NCBI RefSeq assembly: GCF_000379765.1
Contig: NZ_KB903443.1
Span: 186,001-250,000 of the forward strand
Length of the DNA: 64,000 bases
Reading direction: 5' to 3'
DNA from: Flexithrix dorotheae DSM 6795
Lineage (GTDB): Bacteria; Bacteroidota; Bacteroidia; Cytophagales; Flammeovirgaceae
The translations under genes and the position numbers were made by a program. Within the stretch, counting starts at the first letter, position 1. Each line of letters starts with the position of its first letter. The notes beneath the pieces were generated by a model, which worked only from the letters and a program-made list of their open reading frames with translations, did not search any database and was not told the DNA's origin. Shown piece by piece: positions 7,706 to 16,827 of this stretch.

Positions 7706-9295
7706 CTAACTTTTTAAACTAATTTCGCGTTCAATTTCTATTTGTTCCAAAAAAGTCTCATCGTGAGAAACAACAATCAATGTTCCCTGATATTGGTTAA
7801 GAGCTGCTGTCAGAATTTCCACATTTTGAATATCTAAGTTGTTTGTAGGTTCGTCCAATATGATGGTGTCGGGCGATTTGCGGTTAAGGGTCAAACAACA
7901 AAGCAACAAACGCATTCTTTCACCACCGCTCAATGCACTGCAGGGTTTTTCCCATTCTTCTTTTGAAAATAAAAAGCGATTTAATCTGATTTTGATCTCG
8001 TGATCTTCCAATGAGGAATTATTAAACTGTCCAGCTTGTTCGTAAACATTCAGCTCATTGGCGAGTAAGGAATAATCTTGGTCAATGTAAACTGATTTAT
8101 TTTCTGCACGGTAAATTGTGCCAGTTTTGGGTTCAAGGTCACCTAAAAGGAGTTTTATTAGGGTGGTTTTGCCTGAGCCATTTGGTCCGCTGAAGGAAAT
8201 CCGTTCGCCACTTGATATTTGAAAATTCAAATTTTCTTTCCATATGGGTTGGGTATAACCAAAATTGATATTTTTGGCTGTAAACAGTATTTTCCCCTTA
8301 TGTAAAGTTGAATGGTCAAAGCCAAGTTTGATTTTATCAATATCGGGTCTGGAAGACCGTAGTGCGCTTAATTCCTGAGAAATTCCGTCAATTTTTTCGA
8401 TATGGACACTTTTTAATTTCGAGCTGCTATTCTCGGCATCATTTTTCATTTTGTCCATCATTGCTTTACCCATACCTGCTTTGGTTTGCTTTTTCTTACC
8501 TCTTGCATCCAACTTTTGTTGCCGTTGTATGGTCTCCCGTTCTTTTTCCCTGGCTTTTCTCAATGCTTTTTCTTTGTTCTGGATGTCATGATTCAAAGCA
8601 TCATTTTCAATTTGTTTTTGTTCTTTGTAAAAGTCATAATTACCACCATACACTTTAATTCCGTATTGGCTTAATTCACAAACCATGTTCAGAAGATTCA
8701 ATAACTTTCTGTCGTGGCTTACTACAAGCAAAGTACATTTTATTGATTGGATGAAGCTATATAAAAGTTGTCTGCCTAATATATCTAAATGATTGCCAGG
8801 CTCATCCAACAAGACCAATTCGGGTTGATGAATAAAAATACCTGCAAGAAATACTTTTGTTTTTTGTCCACCACTTAATGCCCCCATTTTTAGCGACAAA
8901 TCCAGGTTATCTAATTGCCAATGTTTTAAGGCTTCTTTGCAGCGATTTTCTATGGTCCAATCATCATTCAGCAGGTTGAAATTTTCTTCGGTGGTAATGC
9001 CGTTTAAAATCTCTTTTAAAGCGTTTAATTTTTGATCAATCCGTAATGCCTGGGCAATGCTCAGATGGTTGTATTGTCCAAAAACCTGTGGCACATAATA
9101 AGCTTCGGAATCAATTGTTAATTGTCCTTCAAAATGTTGCAATTCTCCTGCAATGATTTTCAGCAATGTCGATTTACCTGATCCGTTATTACCGATTAAA
9201 GCTATTTTTTCTTGCTTATTTACGGTCAGGCTGATATTGTTGAAAAGTAATTCTTTGTTGGGATGTATGTATGAGAGTTGTTGTAAGGTCAACAT
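7706..9295 (-). CDS. ABC-F family ATPase
   Basis: A 529-residue soluble protein with two ATP-binding cassettes and no membrane segment, the ABC-F arrangement. Cassette 1 has Walker A GNNGSGKS (35-42), signature LSGGQ and LLDEPGNHLD. A Lys/Arg/Gln-rich linker of about 90 residues follows. Cassette 2 has GPNGSGKT, LSGGER and ILDEPTNNLD. ABC-F proteins act on the ribosome, either in translation control or in protection from antibiotics. The charged linker would reach toward the tRNA sites. The single-gene setting and structured leader are more like a resistance-type member than a housekeeping Ett/Uup, but specificity cannot be read from sequence. Confidence 0.93.
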   Translation of the reverse strand: MLTLQQLSYIHPNKELLFNNISLTVNKQEKIALIGNNGSGKSTLLKIIAGELQHFEGQLTIDSEAYYVPQVFGQYNHLSIAQALRIDQKLNALKEILNGITTEENFNLLNDDWTIENRCKEALKHWQLDNLDLSLKMGALSGGQKTKVFLAGIFIHQPELVLLDEPGNHLDILGRQLLYSFIQSIKCTLLVVSHDRKLLNLLNMVCELSQYGIKVYGGNYDFYKEQKQIENDALNHDIQNKEKALRKAREKERETIQRQQKLDARGKKKQTKAGMGKAMMDKMKNDAENSSSKLKSVHIEKIDGISQELSALRSSRPDIDKIKLGFDHSTLHKGKILFTAKNINFGYTQPIWKENLNFQISSGERISFSGPNGSGKTTLIKLLLGDLEPKTGTIYRAENKSVYIDQDYSLLANELNVYEQAGQFNNSSLEDHEIKIRLNRFLFSKEEWEKPCSALSGGERMRLLLCCLTLNRKSPDTIILDEPTNNLDIQNVEILTAALNQYQGTLIVVSHDETFLEQIEIEREISLKS

Positions 9296-9333
9296 AATTT
9301 CTTTCTTTAAAGGATTAATAATTGCAAAAACCG

Positions 9334-9415
9334 ATTTTTCAGCTTGCTGTCTTTAAATCGTCTGAAAGAAATTAATTCCACATATTCTTTTGTATTTGAT
9401 ATGGTTGCAAATCTA
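9334..9415 (-). promoter_or_regulatory. Promoter and possible attenuator leader of the ABC-F gene
   Basis: On the minus strand, TAGATTTG at 9415-9408 fits the Bacteroidota -7 element (the -33 element is poor). The roughly 110-nt leader then contains a minimal frame ATG-TGG-AAT-TAA at 9383-9372. A hairpin CGATTT...AAATCG (9362-9334) with an inner CAGC/GCTG follows, and then GTTTTTG, as in an attenuator. Other ABC-F resistance genes are known to be controlled by ribosome stalling in the leader. Applying that here is inference. Confidence 0.35.
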
Positions 9416-9896
9416 CGTTTTTCCCGGGAATTTTTTTCTATAGCAGCGTTGAGTTGAACCTGAAAGCATTAAAATTTTATCACGCATATTTTAAAACTTT
9501 TCAGACTATCAATCCCCCCCTTTCATGGCGCCATTCTTCTTACCAATTGAGTTCCTGTGAGGGTTTATTAAACGGGCAGGTTTTCCTAAATCCAACAAAT
9601 TCTTGTATTTTCCAATGACTCCATTTGCTTAGTAAATCCCAGATATTGGAAAATTATTTAGGCCTACAGAATTGAAATTGGCAACACCTCAATTTACCTT
9701 ATTACTGAATGTAGAAACGTAAAAAACTCAGGAAATTGAGGGCTGAAAACGCCATGTTATGGAGTAAAAAAATCCTAAGCAACTCTTATCAGATTATTGA
9801 GCAACTTGCAAAGAGAAGATGGATCAGATATTTTTATTGAAATAATTAGGTGATCAGCCTAGGAATATTTGCTGATTGTTGGTGGTAATTTGAGAA
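9416..9896. other. Gene-free divergent intergenic region
   Basis: No supported gene or strong hairpin is visible. It must hold the promoter of the Crp/Fnr gene. A near-consensus AATATTTG occurs about 35 nt upstream of that start, but without a TTTG at the usual distance. Confidence 0.4.
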
Positions 9897-10472
9897 ATGA
9901 AGACTGAAATCATCGATACGATAAGAAAATTAGCCAATTTAACCGAACCGGAGATCCAGGAATTTATTGACTTATCTAAAGTTAAAAGCTTTCCGGCCAA
10001 ATCTCATTTTATTAGAGCAGGCCAGGTTCCCGCTGAAGTTGGATTCGTTTTAAAGGGTTTATTCCGCTATGTATACATTTCTGAGGAAGGAAAAGAATTT
10101 ACAAAAGCTTTTATGCCTGAAAGGAGCTTTTTAAGCTCATATTCTGCCATGATCTCAAAAACAGCCTCCTATTTTTTCATCCAGGCATTAGAAAATGCAG
10201 AAATCCTATCAATTTCTTATGACAATTGGCTAAAGCTGAAAAAACTGAATCCTAAATGGAATTTATTATTAGTACAATTATTAGAAAAGGGTTATGCTGT
10301 TAAAGAAAAAAGGGAACGGGAATTTTTATTATTAGATGCAGAGTGCAGGTATAGAATATTTTTGGAAGAGTTTCCTTCGCTAGAAAACAGGGTTAAACAA
10401 CATATGGTTGCTTCCTACCTCGGAATAACACCAATTGCCTTAAGCCGAATTAGAAAGAAAATGCGAACATAA
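9897..10472 (+). CDS. Crp/Fnr family transcriptional regulator
   Basis: A 191-residue protein. Residues about 20-120 form a cyclic-nucleotide-binding-type beta roll (HFIRAGQVPAEVGFVLKGLFRYVYISEEGKEFTKAF). A long dimerisation helix follows, then a C-terminal helix-turn-helix (MVASYLGITPIALSRIRKK). It lacks the Cys set of oxygen-sensing Fnr and the canonical cAMP-binding Arg-Ser, like many Bacteroidota members, so the signal is unknown. The gene for a membrane methyltransferase follows 59 bp downstream on the same strand and may be co-transcribed. Confidence 0.9.
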   Translation: MKTEIIDTIRKLANLTEPEIQEFIDLSKVKSFPAKSHFIRAGQVPAEVGFVLKGLFRYVYISEEGKEFTKAFMPERSFLSSYSAMISKTASYFFIQALENAEILSISYDNWLKLKKLNPKWNLLLVQLLEKGYAVKEKREREFLLLDAECRYRIFLEEFPSLENRVKQHMVASYLGITPIALSRIRKKMRT

Positions 10473-10531
10473 ACCTATGTTAATGCAATTAACAAGGAGG
10501 GAAAATACCTTTGAAAAAAAAGTTCTAAGGT

Positions 10532-10975
10532 ATGAAAAATATGATTCCACCACATCTTTTCCTGTTCTGCATCATCGCTATGGTCGGGATTAGAAATCTA
10601 TTTGTCATTAAAATAATAATTCCAGAGCCATTAAATTACAGTGGATTGGTACTGATGATCACAGGAATAATGATGACCATAAAAGTTCGAAAAGAATTTG
10701 AGCAAGTTGAAACAGAAATCCACACATTTAAAAACCCTGGAAAACTTGTAACTAATGGGCTCTTTCGAATTAGCAGAAACCCCATTTACCTAGGTTTTAC
10801 CATTAGCCTTATTGGCGTTTGGATTCTTTTGGGTACCATGCTTCCAATGATAGGATGTGTCCTTTTTATACTCATAGCAAATTACTATTATATTCCATTT
10901 GAGGAAAAAATAATGGAAAACACCTTCGGTAACGAATATCAAGCCTACAAATCAAAAGTTAGGAGGTGGATATAA
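10532..10975 (+). CDS. Isoprenylcysteine carboxyl methyltransferase-like membrane protein
   Basis: A 147-residue polytopic protein with about four hydrophobic segments. The C-terminal half contains LVTNGLFRISRNPIYLGF, then EEKIMENTFGNEYQAYKSKVRRW. These are the RNPxY and E-F-Y-Y-RRW signatures of the ICMT/PEMT-like membrane methyltransferase superfamily, which uses SAM to methylate lipids or lipophilic substrates. Bacterial members usually have no proven substrate. It follows the Crp/Fnr regulator gene, the only close neighbour on the strand. Confidence 0.88.
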   Translation: MKNMIPPHLFLFCIIAMVGIRNLFVIKIIIPEPLNYSGLVLMITGIMMTIKVRKEFEQVETEIHTFKNPGKLVTNGLFRISRNPIYLGFTISLIGVWILLGTMLPMIGCVLFILIANYYYIPFEEKIMENTFGNEYQAYKSKVRRWI

Positions 10976-11185
10976 AAACTACTGTTTTAAGCACCAGTGT
11001 TCCACAAAGGATCCGGATATTTTTCCACATGGACATAATATTGATTAAACACGAATTCAATCAGCCCATGGAAGCTGTTCGACTTTCCTGGTTTTAACAA
11101 TTGGGCAATTTCAAGTTGACTGACTATGATTTCCGGGACTTTTTTCTGTGTGATCTATCATCCCTGGTTAAAAGAACCAATTGGT
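10976..11185. other. Gene-free convergent intergenic region
   Basis: No supported gene is present. The only structured element is the 51-bp terminator repeat that follows. Confidence 0.4.
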
Positions 11186-11236
11186 AAATAAAAAGTAAAC
11201 AACCACCACTAATGGCGGTGATTGTTTACTGATAAA
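11186..11236 (-). terminator. 51-bp terminator repeat, copy 1
   Basis: Identical over 51 bp to 16709-16759. Arms 11195-11207 and 11217-11229 pair with one mismatch (GTAAACAATCACC / GGTGGTTGTTTAC on the minus strand). On the minus strand TTTTTATTT follows, as in an intrinsic terminator. It lies between convergent genes and would end the TonB-receptor operon. Confidence 0.8.
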
Positions 11237-11323
11237 GATAGTTTTCAGAATAATTTCCGACCTAAAATCTTTAAGATTACCAGCAAAAGTGTTTTCAAGC
11301 TGGAGGATTGTCTTCTAACTAAT

Positions 11324-12517
11324 TTAATCAAATATTTCGATGACACTTGGATCTCCCTGAGTAGTTACAACCGGCCCATCACTGGTTGTTCCAGTGGAAA
11401 GGTCATATGTATAAATACCAACTCCTGTTTCTGTTGATAATCCCCACAGTATATTCTTTTCATATTTGGTTAATGAAGCGGAATACCCATTGCAATATGG
11501 CAAGTCCAACTTTGTAATGGTCTGGTTATAGATATCAACTTTAAATGAACCAACAGTACGGTCATTTACATAATCTGGTGGGTTGCTAGCCAAAGCGTAA
11601 ATATTTCCTGCACCGAACAGGGTGCCGTTTTCGTGGTAATAAATGTGCTGAAAATAATCTATTTTATTTCCCGGAATTCCCGAGATATTATAATCAGCTA
11701 CATTGAAAAAGTAGTCAGGATCAAATTCGGTTTCTCCGTTTTTTATACGCAAGAATCCACATTTCTGGCCGGGCATAAAACCGTATGAGGCAACGCAAAA
11801 CATATACAAATCACCCTTTTCATCAAAGAACATGGCATGCATATCGTCTATAGCTCCAGCCCAACTGGTACGGCTATCCGTTACGGAAGTAATGGAATTT
11901 CCATTTTCTAAATCGATTATTAAAACCTGTGCGGGATGTGCACTTGTATACCCATCGGAAGTTTGGGTACAGGTTACATACAACTTGCCATCTCTTAAAA
12001 CCATGTTTGCAGGATCAGGACTGGCATCGCCAATGGCATAGCTGGTTAAATCTATGTACTCAATTAATGTCATGGTGGTAGGGTTAATAACTGCAATTTT
12101 CCCAGTTACCCAAAGTGAAACATAGGCTCTATCCTGACTTTCTACCACCATACTTATGGATATCGAACCCGATGGCAAGCTTAAACTTCCCACTTCATCC
12201 AATAGACCATTGTTCCTTTTATATTTTTTAAGAACATCACCTCTTTGGTTGGGTAAAGCATACACATCATCGCCATCTAAAACTAAAAATGGGGTCTGTG
12301 TGGATTGACGTGCATTTGAAACCTCAAATTCATTTACATTTAAATCCTTTATTGTTCCGATATAAGCCGTAGCCGGACTGGAAGAATTAATGTTTGTGAC
12401 CAGGATTATATCATGATTTTCATCAATAATAGGAGTTTCAGGCTCATCTTCTTCGCAAGCAGTGAAGCAAAAAATTAAAGCAATAAGAGCTATAAGAGTA
12501 ATTTTTGTTTTGTTCAT
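11324..12517 (-). CDS. DUF4374-like surface lipoprotein (beta-propeller)
   Basis: A 397-residue protein with an SPII signal (MNKTKITLIALIALIFCFTAC) and an acidic stretch EEDEPETP after the Cys. The rest is repeated strands with SMVVESQDRAYVSLW, IAVINPTTM and LYVTCTQTSDG, as in YncE/DUF4374-type propellers. In Bacteroides the DUF4374 lipoprotein XusB partners a TonB receptor in xenosiderophore uptake. Here the gene starts 3 bp after a TonB receptor gene, so a receptor-lid or ligand-capture role is likely (inference). A terminator repeat follows. Confidence 0.75.
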   Translation of the reverse strand: MNKTKITLIALIALIFCFTACEEDEPETPIIDENHDIILVTNINSSSPATAYIGTIKDLNVNEFEVSNARQSTQTPFLVLDGDDVYALPNQRGDVLKKYKRNNGLLDEVGSLSLPSGSISISMVVESQDRAYVSLWVTGKIAVINPTTMTLIEYIDLTSYAIGDASPDPANMVLRDGKLYVTCTQTSDGYTSAHPAQVLIIDLENGNSITSVTDSRTSWAGAIDDMHAMFFDEKGDLYMFCVASYGFMPGQKCGFLRIKNGETEFDPDYFFNVADYNISGIPGNKIDYFQHIYYHENGTLFGAGNIYALASNPPDYVNDRTVGSFKVDIYNQTITKLDLPYCNGYSASLTKYEKNILWGLSTETGVGIYTYDLSTGTTSDGPVVTTQGDPSVIEIFD

Positions 12518-12520
12518 TTT

Positions 12521-14881
12521 TTAGTGATTTTGATGTTGATGATTTTGTGTTTTTTTTCCCAATAGCAAACAGCGCAATTTTATTCGGTACGTTCTTCCTG
12601 GTAATGGTTGATTAAAATTATTGATGACCATTTGGTCGCTTAAGTTATTTACTTCCAAAGTGATGGTGTATCTGTCTTTTTGGAAAGATTGTTCAAAAGA
12701 AACGGTATGCGTTAAAAAAGAAGGGATAACAAATTGATCATAGACACTTAAAGCAAAACCATAATTATATTCCTGGGTATAAGCCAGATCATACAAAAAT
12801 CTTGTATTACTGTTATTTAGCAACAAATTATTTTTGTGTAACTCGAGATTAAGATTTGCAAAAAATTGTGGGATATTAGGAATATCTAAACCATATGTTG
12901 GATTTTCCACCTCTTGTGTTCCAGGGATGTATTGGTTGTTATCCACTACTTTTTGGTAGGTAAGATTAAGTCCGGAACACAGCCAGGGTGTAATATCGGT
13001 TTTTAGTTCTAAATCAGTCCCTATGATATAGGCCTTAGCATAATTGACATAGCCCAATGACAAACCGTTTCCTGCTAATTGAATCAAGTTATCCACACTC
13101 ATATAAAAGCCATTCACCTCTGCCTGAATTCTTCTATAGCTGTTCATTATACGATCGTAAACCAGGCCTGCAGTATAGTTATACGCCTCCTCGGGTTGTA
13201 ATTTCAGGGAAGGTGTAATCAGAACACCATCTCCGAAAATTTCCGCATTATTAGGCAAACGTACTGCTCTTTCATGCACCGCTTTTACCAAGAGGTATTC
13301 ATTAATGTTATAGCGAAACCCAAGATTATAGCCCCAATTGTGAGTATTGCTATTTATTCCCTCAGGGGATTCCTGTAAATAAATGTTGGTATTGTAGCCC
13401 TCAGTATGATTAAAATAGTGCTTTATGGCAGCTGAAAACAGGAAGCTTAGGTGCTTATTCTGTTTTTCAAAAGTTAAACTCGAAACACTGTTAAACAAAG
13501 CTCCAGGGTAATTGAACAGGTTTTTACCTGCAAATTCATTAGCAACATCATCTGTTGGGTTAAAATCCCCTTTGCGTATGGTATTGTTGAAATTAAGGTT
13601 TGAGGTTTCGTTAAGCGAATAATTAAGATTTAACCGGTGTCTTAATTCATTTTGCTTTGTGTCAGACAAATTGGGTCCATTGCCCAATTCTCCCCGCCCA
13701 TAAATACTAGGCGTCCTGTTTCCATCCCAGGAGTAGCTATAAGAAGAGGTGTCTACAAATGCAACATCTATTTTACCTTTTATCAGTGTATAGCGAAGTG
13801 ATAATCTGTTATTTAACAAACCCGTTTTCTTTAAGTTCATCACACCCACCAAGGTAGTCCCATGGTTTTCTGCATGTTGAATGTTTCGGGTAATTCCCTG
13901 AATCTCCTTTTGGGTACTCATATAAGCACCTTCCAGTTCAATTTCATCAAACCAAAGTTTAGTAAAGGTTATTCCCCCTCCCACAAGCAAAGAATGGAAT
14001 TTATCGTGATCACGGACAACATTTAAATCTTCCTGAAAAGGCACATCCATACTGTAATTGTTATCGGAATAAGTATTAAATACTCCTACTCCAGCCTCTA
14101 TTCCCTGCCTATCAAAAGACTTTTTTAGAATAAGACCAGCACGTGAGGTATTATAAGATTGCCGAGCCAAATTCACATCAACATAGCTTAAATCTCTATG
14201 GCGGATAACCACATTTACCGCACTCCCCAGACCATCGCCCCCAAGCCAGGCAGGGACTGAGCCTTTATATACTTCTATGCGTTCAATCACTTGAAGCGGT
14301 AAGTCATTTATTCCCAAACTACCATCAGGGGTATTAAGCGGATTTCCATCAATAAAAATCTGAACACGTTTACCCTCCAAACCTCTAATATTTATCCGGG
14401 CCTGACTCCCAAGCCCACCAGTTTGTCTAATTTGGATTCCCGCCTGACGAGCCAGAATTTCATTGAGGTTTCCGGCCCTGCTAATGAGTTCTTTCGATGT
14501 AATCACGGTAACAGAATTAACAGAAGATTTTATACGCTTGGCCTCTGTCTCTTCCTGTGAGAGGTCTATTACATTAATTTCATCAAGCATTTCTGATTTG
14601 TGGCGGAGGACCACCCTGAGATGCTTTTTTGTTATAATTGTCTGATAAGTTTTATAACCTAAAAATCTTACTTCTAGGCTATCACCAACCTGTGCATTTA
14701 TCTCAAAGGTGCCATCTACCTTGGTAACAGTATGTTGCTTGCCACTTCTAATTACGGCACCAACCAGTGTTTCATCTGAGTCATCGTCTAAAACCACACC
14801 CGTTATTTGGGCTTGAGAAATGTGCACAATAAAAAATAGCACACTAACCAATTGAAATTTAAAAAATCGCTTTGTTTTCAC
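12521..14881 (-). CDS. TonB-dependent outer-membrane receptor
   Basis: A 786-residue protein with a signal peptide (to about 24), a CarboxypepD_reg-like domain (ITGVVLDDDSDETLVGAVIRSG), a plug domain at about 115-230 (VTVITSKELISRAGN, IRGLEGKRVQIFIDGNPL, IERIEVYKGSVPAWLGG), and a long beta-barrel. It imports a ligand across the outer membrane using TonB energy. The plug and size resemble siderophore or metal-complex receptors rather than SusC. Unusually, the C-terminus runs past the expected last strand (YRIKLRCLLLG) to a His-rich NHQHQNH tail. It is the second gene of a three-gene operon. Confidence 0.93.
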   Translation of the reverse strand: MKTKRFFKFQLVSVLFFIVHISQAQITGVVLDDDSDETLVGAVIRSGKQHTVTKVDGTFEINAQVGDSLEVRFLGYKTYQTIITKKHLRVVLRHKSEMLDEINVIDLSQEETEAKRIKSSVNSVTVITSKELISRAGNLNEILARQAGIQIRQTGGLGSQARINIRGLEGKRVQIFIDGNPLNTPDGSLGINDLPLQVIERIEVYKGSVPAWLGGDGLGSAVNVVIRHRDLSYVDVNLARQSYNTSRAGLILKKSFDRQGIEAGVGVFNTYSDNNYSMDVPFQEDLNVVRDHDKFHSLLVGGGITFTKLWFDEIELEGAYMSTQKEIQGITRNIQHAENHGTTLVGVMNLKKTGLLNNRLSLRYTLIKGKIDVAFVDTSSYSYSWDGNRTPSIYGRGELGNGPNLSDTKQNELRHRLNLNYSLNETSNLNFNNTIRKGDFNPTDDVANEFAGKNLFNYPGALFNSVSSLTFEKQNKHLSFLFSAAIKHYFNHTEGYNTNIYLQESPEGINSNTHNWGYNLGFRYNINEYLLVKAVHERAVRLPNNAEIFGDGVLITPSLKLQPEEAYNYTAGLVYDRIMNSYRRIQAEVNGFYMSVDNLIQLAGNGLSLGYVNYAKAYIIGTDLELKTDITPWLCSGLNLTYQKVVDNNQYIPGTQEVENPTYGLDIPNIPQFFANLNLELHKNNLLLNNSNTRFLYDLAYTQEYNYGFALSVYDQFVIPSFLTHTVSFEQSFQKDRYTITLEVNNLSDQMVINNFNQPLPGRTYRIKLRCLLLGKKTQNHQHQNH

Positions 14882-14894
14882 TTTATTGATGCGA

Positions 14895-15224
14895 TTAAGC
14901 CGCCTGTTTTATTTTTTTATAGAAATCATTTGTTTCAAGTATTGCTAGACAAACCACATCTTCTGGTAACACATAAGCTTTTAACTTTCCAATTACAATT
15001 GAATCCATCAATTGAGTTAAGCACCTGTTTGGTGTAAATTTGTGCATCAAACCTTCCTTTTTGAACAGTTGGGCTTTGCAATTTCCAGGGTACAAATACA
15101 CCCCAAAAATTCCCCTGCTATCCTCTCCGGAAATAATTCCTGAAACAGTAGTTCTTTGCCCAAAACTGAAACTACAGGCAAGAATAAAAAAGGTTAGAAT
15201 AGTGTATAAAAAACTCATTATCAT
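14895..15224 (-). CDS. Small exported protein, first gene of the TonB-receptor operon
   Basis: A 109-residue protein with a signal peptide (MSFLYTILTFFILACSFSFG if the second Met is used) and a short CarboxypepD_reg-like start (TVSGIISGEDSRGIFGVYLY). No known family fits the rest, which contains three cysteines (GNCKAQ, NRCLTQ, DVVCLA). It ends 13 bp before the TonB receptor gene, so it is probably in the same transcript. Duplicated operator-like repeats lie directly upstream of the start. Confidence 0.65.
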   Translation of the reverse strand: MIMSFLYTILTFFILACSFSFGQRTTVSGIISGEDSRGIFGVYLYPGNCKAQLFKKEGLMHKFTPNRCLTQLMDSIVIGKLKAYVLPEDVVCLAILETNDFYKKIKQAA

Positions 15225-15227
15225 CTA

Positions 15228-15281
15228 AAATGCAATAATGTTGCAAATATAGAACTTAATTTCAAATGCAATAATGTTGCA
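15228..15281. promoter_or_regulatory. Duplicated dyad operator upstream of the TonB-receptor operon
   Basis: The 18-bp sequence AAATGCAATAATGTTGCA occurs twice without change, at 15228-15245 and 15264-15281, 36 bp apart. Each copy has TGCAA-N5-TTGCA dyad symmetry. The position, a few bases upstream of the first gene of a receptor operon, fits a repressor site. A Fur-family metal regulator is a reasonable guess but not shown. Confidence 0.6.
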
Positions 15282-15682
15282 TAAGATAATTTTAACTTTT
15301 AGTTGGAGCTTTATTCAAATGGGGAAATGTAAGATGAGAAATATTGATACCATTAAAAATCCGAAGGATTTATACAGGGAGATCAAAATTTTAATTCGGT
15401 AACCCACCTCTTCCTTCATCTTTATTATATTAGAATTCCTTTTTTGAGGCATGTTTCGGGTTTTCCTGTAAAACTCAATTCGGTTATTTCCAAATGGTAG
15501 GAGATGTTTTCTCTTTCTCCTATTTCTCTCTAAATATTCCGGCCAAGTTGTCTCCACAATTCCCTGAAACCGTTATTTAATTTCTCCGAAAAAAATCAGA
15601 TTGTAACAGAAAATCTACTGAAAATTCAAATTACATTTTCATAAAGTGTTTATCTTTAAAGTAGTTACCTAAAGATTTCATC
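15282..15682. other. Gene-free divergent intergenic region
   Basis: No supported gene is present. A TATCTTTA element near 15650 is one base off the -7 consensus and could serve the ldhA gene. Confidence 0.35.
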
Positions 15683-16681
15683 ATGCAAAAAATAGGAGTT
15701 TATAGTGCCAAACCATACGATAAAAGTTTTCTGGAACAAGCCGGTAAAGACCAGGACTTTGTGTTTCAATTTTTCGAAGACTCAATGACTGAGGAAATGG
15801 CCAGTTTATTAAGTGGGGTTGAGATCGTCTGTTTATTTGTAAATGATGTGATTAACCGTCCTGTTATTGAGAAACTGGCATCACAAAATGTAAAGCTAAT
15901 CGCCCTGAGGTGTGCAGGTTTCAATAATGTAGACCTGAAAGCTGCCGCAGAATTTAATATAAAAGTTGTACGAGTACCGGCTTATTCTCCTTATGCAGTT
16001 GCAGAACATACCCTGGCCATGATTTTAACTTTAAACCGAAAAACCCACAGGGCATTTAACCGGGTACGTGAAAGTAATTTTTCCCTAAACGGCCTAATGG
16101 GTTTCGATTTAAAAGGCAAGACAGTGGGAGTGATAGGCACTGGTAAAATTGGACAAATTTTCTGCAAAATAATGAAGGGGTTAAATTGCCATGTAGTAGC
16201 CTATGACCCATTTCCTAATGAGGAAATGCAGAAGGCTGGCATAAAATACCACTCACTTGAAGAGCTTTTCAGGCAAGCTGATATTGTGTCATTACAATGT
16301 CCCCTGACCGAAGAAACCCGTCATTTGATAAATAGTGAGTCCATAAATAGGATGAAGGATGGTGTCATGCTCATAAATACAAGCAGAGGAGGACTCATTG
16401 ATACTGAAGCACTTATCAAAGGGCTCAAGTCCAAAAAAATTGGTTATTTGGGAATAGATGTCTACGAACAGGAGGAAAATATATTCTTCAATGATCTGAG
16501 TGGGCAAATCATACAAGACGATTTAATTATGCGGCTGATCACCTTTCCAAATGTCCTGATTACGTCACATCAGGCATTTTTTACGGAGGATGCTATGAAA
16601 AATATTGCCGAAACCACTGTGATGAATATCAATCAGTTTTTGAAGGGAGACAAACTTGAAAATGAGGTAAAAGCAGAATAG
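15683..16681 (+). CDS. ldhA: D-lactate dehydrogenase
   Basis: A 332-residue D-2-hydroxyacid dehydrogenase. The nucleotide-binding motif is GVIGTGKIG (149-157). The substrate and catalytic residues are Arg 235 (NTSRGG), Glu 264 (DVYEQEE) and His 296 (TSHQAFF), matching E. coli LdhA in position and local sequence, as does RCAGFNNVD near 76. The expected reaction is pyruvate + NADH to D-lactate, cytoplasmic. It is a single gene with a terminator repeat after it. The LdhA subgroup call is strong, but activity on other 2-oxoacids cannot be excluded. Confidence 0.93.
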   Translation: MQKIGVYSAKPYDKSFLEQAGKDQDFVFQFFEDSMTEEMASLLSGVEIVCLFVNDVINRPVIEKLASQNVKLIALRCAGFNNVDLKAAAEFNIKVVRVPAYSPYAVAEHTLAMILTLNRKTHRAFNRVRESNFSLNGLMGFDLKGKTVGVIGTGKIGQIFCKIMKGLNCHVVAYDPFPNEEMQKAGIKYHSLEELFRQADIVSLQCPLTEETRHLINSESINRMKDGVMLINTSRGGLIDTEALIKGLKSKKIGYLGIDVYEQEENIFFNDLSGQIIQDDLIMRLITFPNVLITSHQAFFTEDAMKNIAETTVMNINQFLKGDKLENEVKAE

Positions 16682-16708
16682 CTTAAAAAATCACATTATC
16701 TCATTTGA

Positions 16709-16759
16709 AAATAAAAAGTAAACAACCACCACTAATGGCGGTGATTGTTTACTGATAAA
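16709..16759 (-). terminator. 51-bp terminator repeat, copy 2
   Basis: Identical to 11186-11236. Arms are 16718-16730 and 16740-16752, with a T-rich tail on the minus strand. It lies between the convergent ldhA and protease genes and would end the protease transcript. Confidence 0.8.
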
Positions 16760-16827
16760 CCCTGGGGTAAGAAAAAGAATTTTCTTTTCCTCCTTCCCGA
16801 AACGTTTAGAATAAATCCTGGAAGGTT

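Noticed and set aside
15315-15557. 80-codon open frame on the minus strand between the TonB-receptor operon and ldhA
   Set aside because: Very basic N-terminus with odd composition, no start context and no motif; likely chance.
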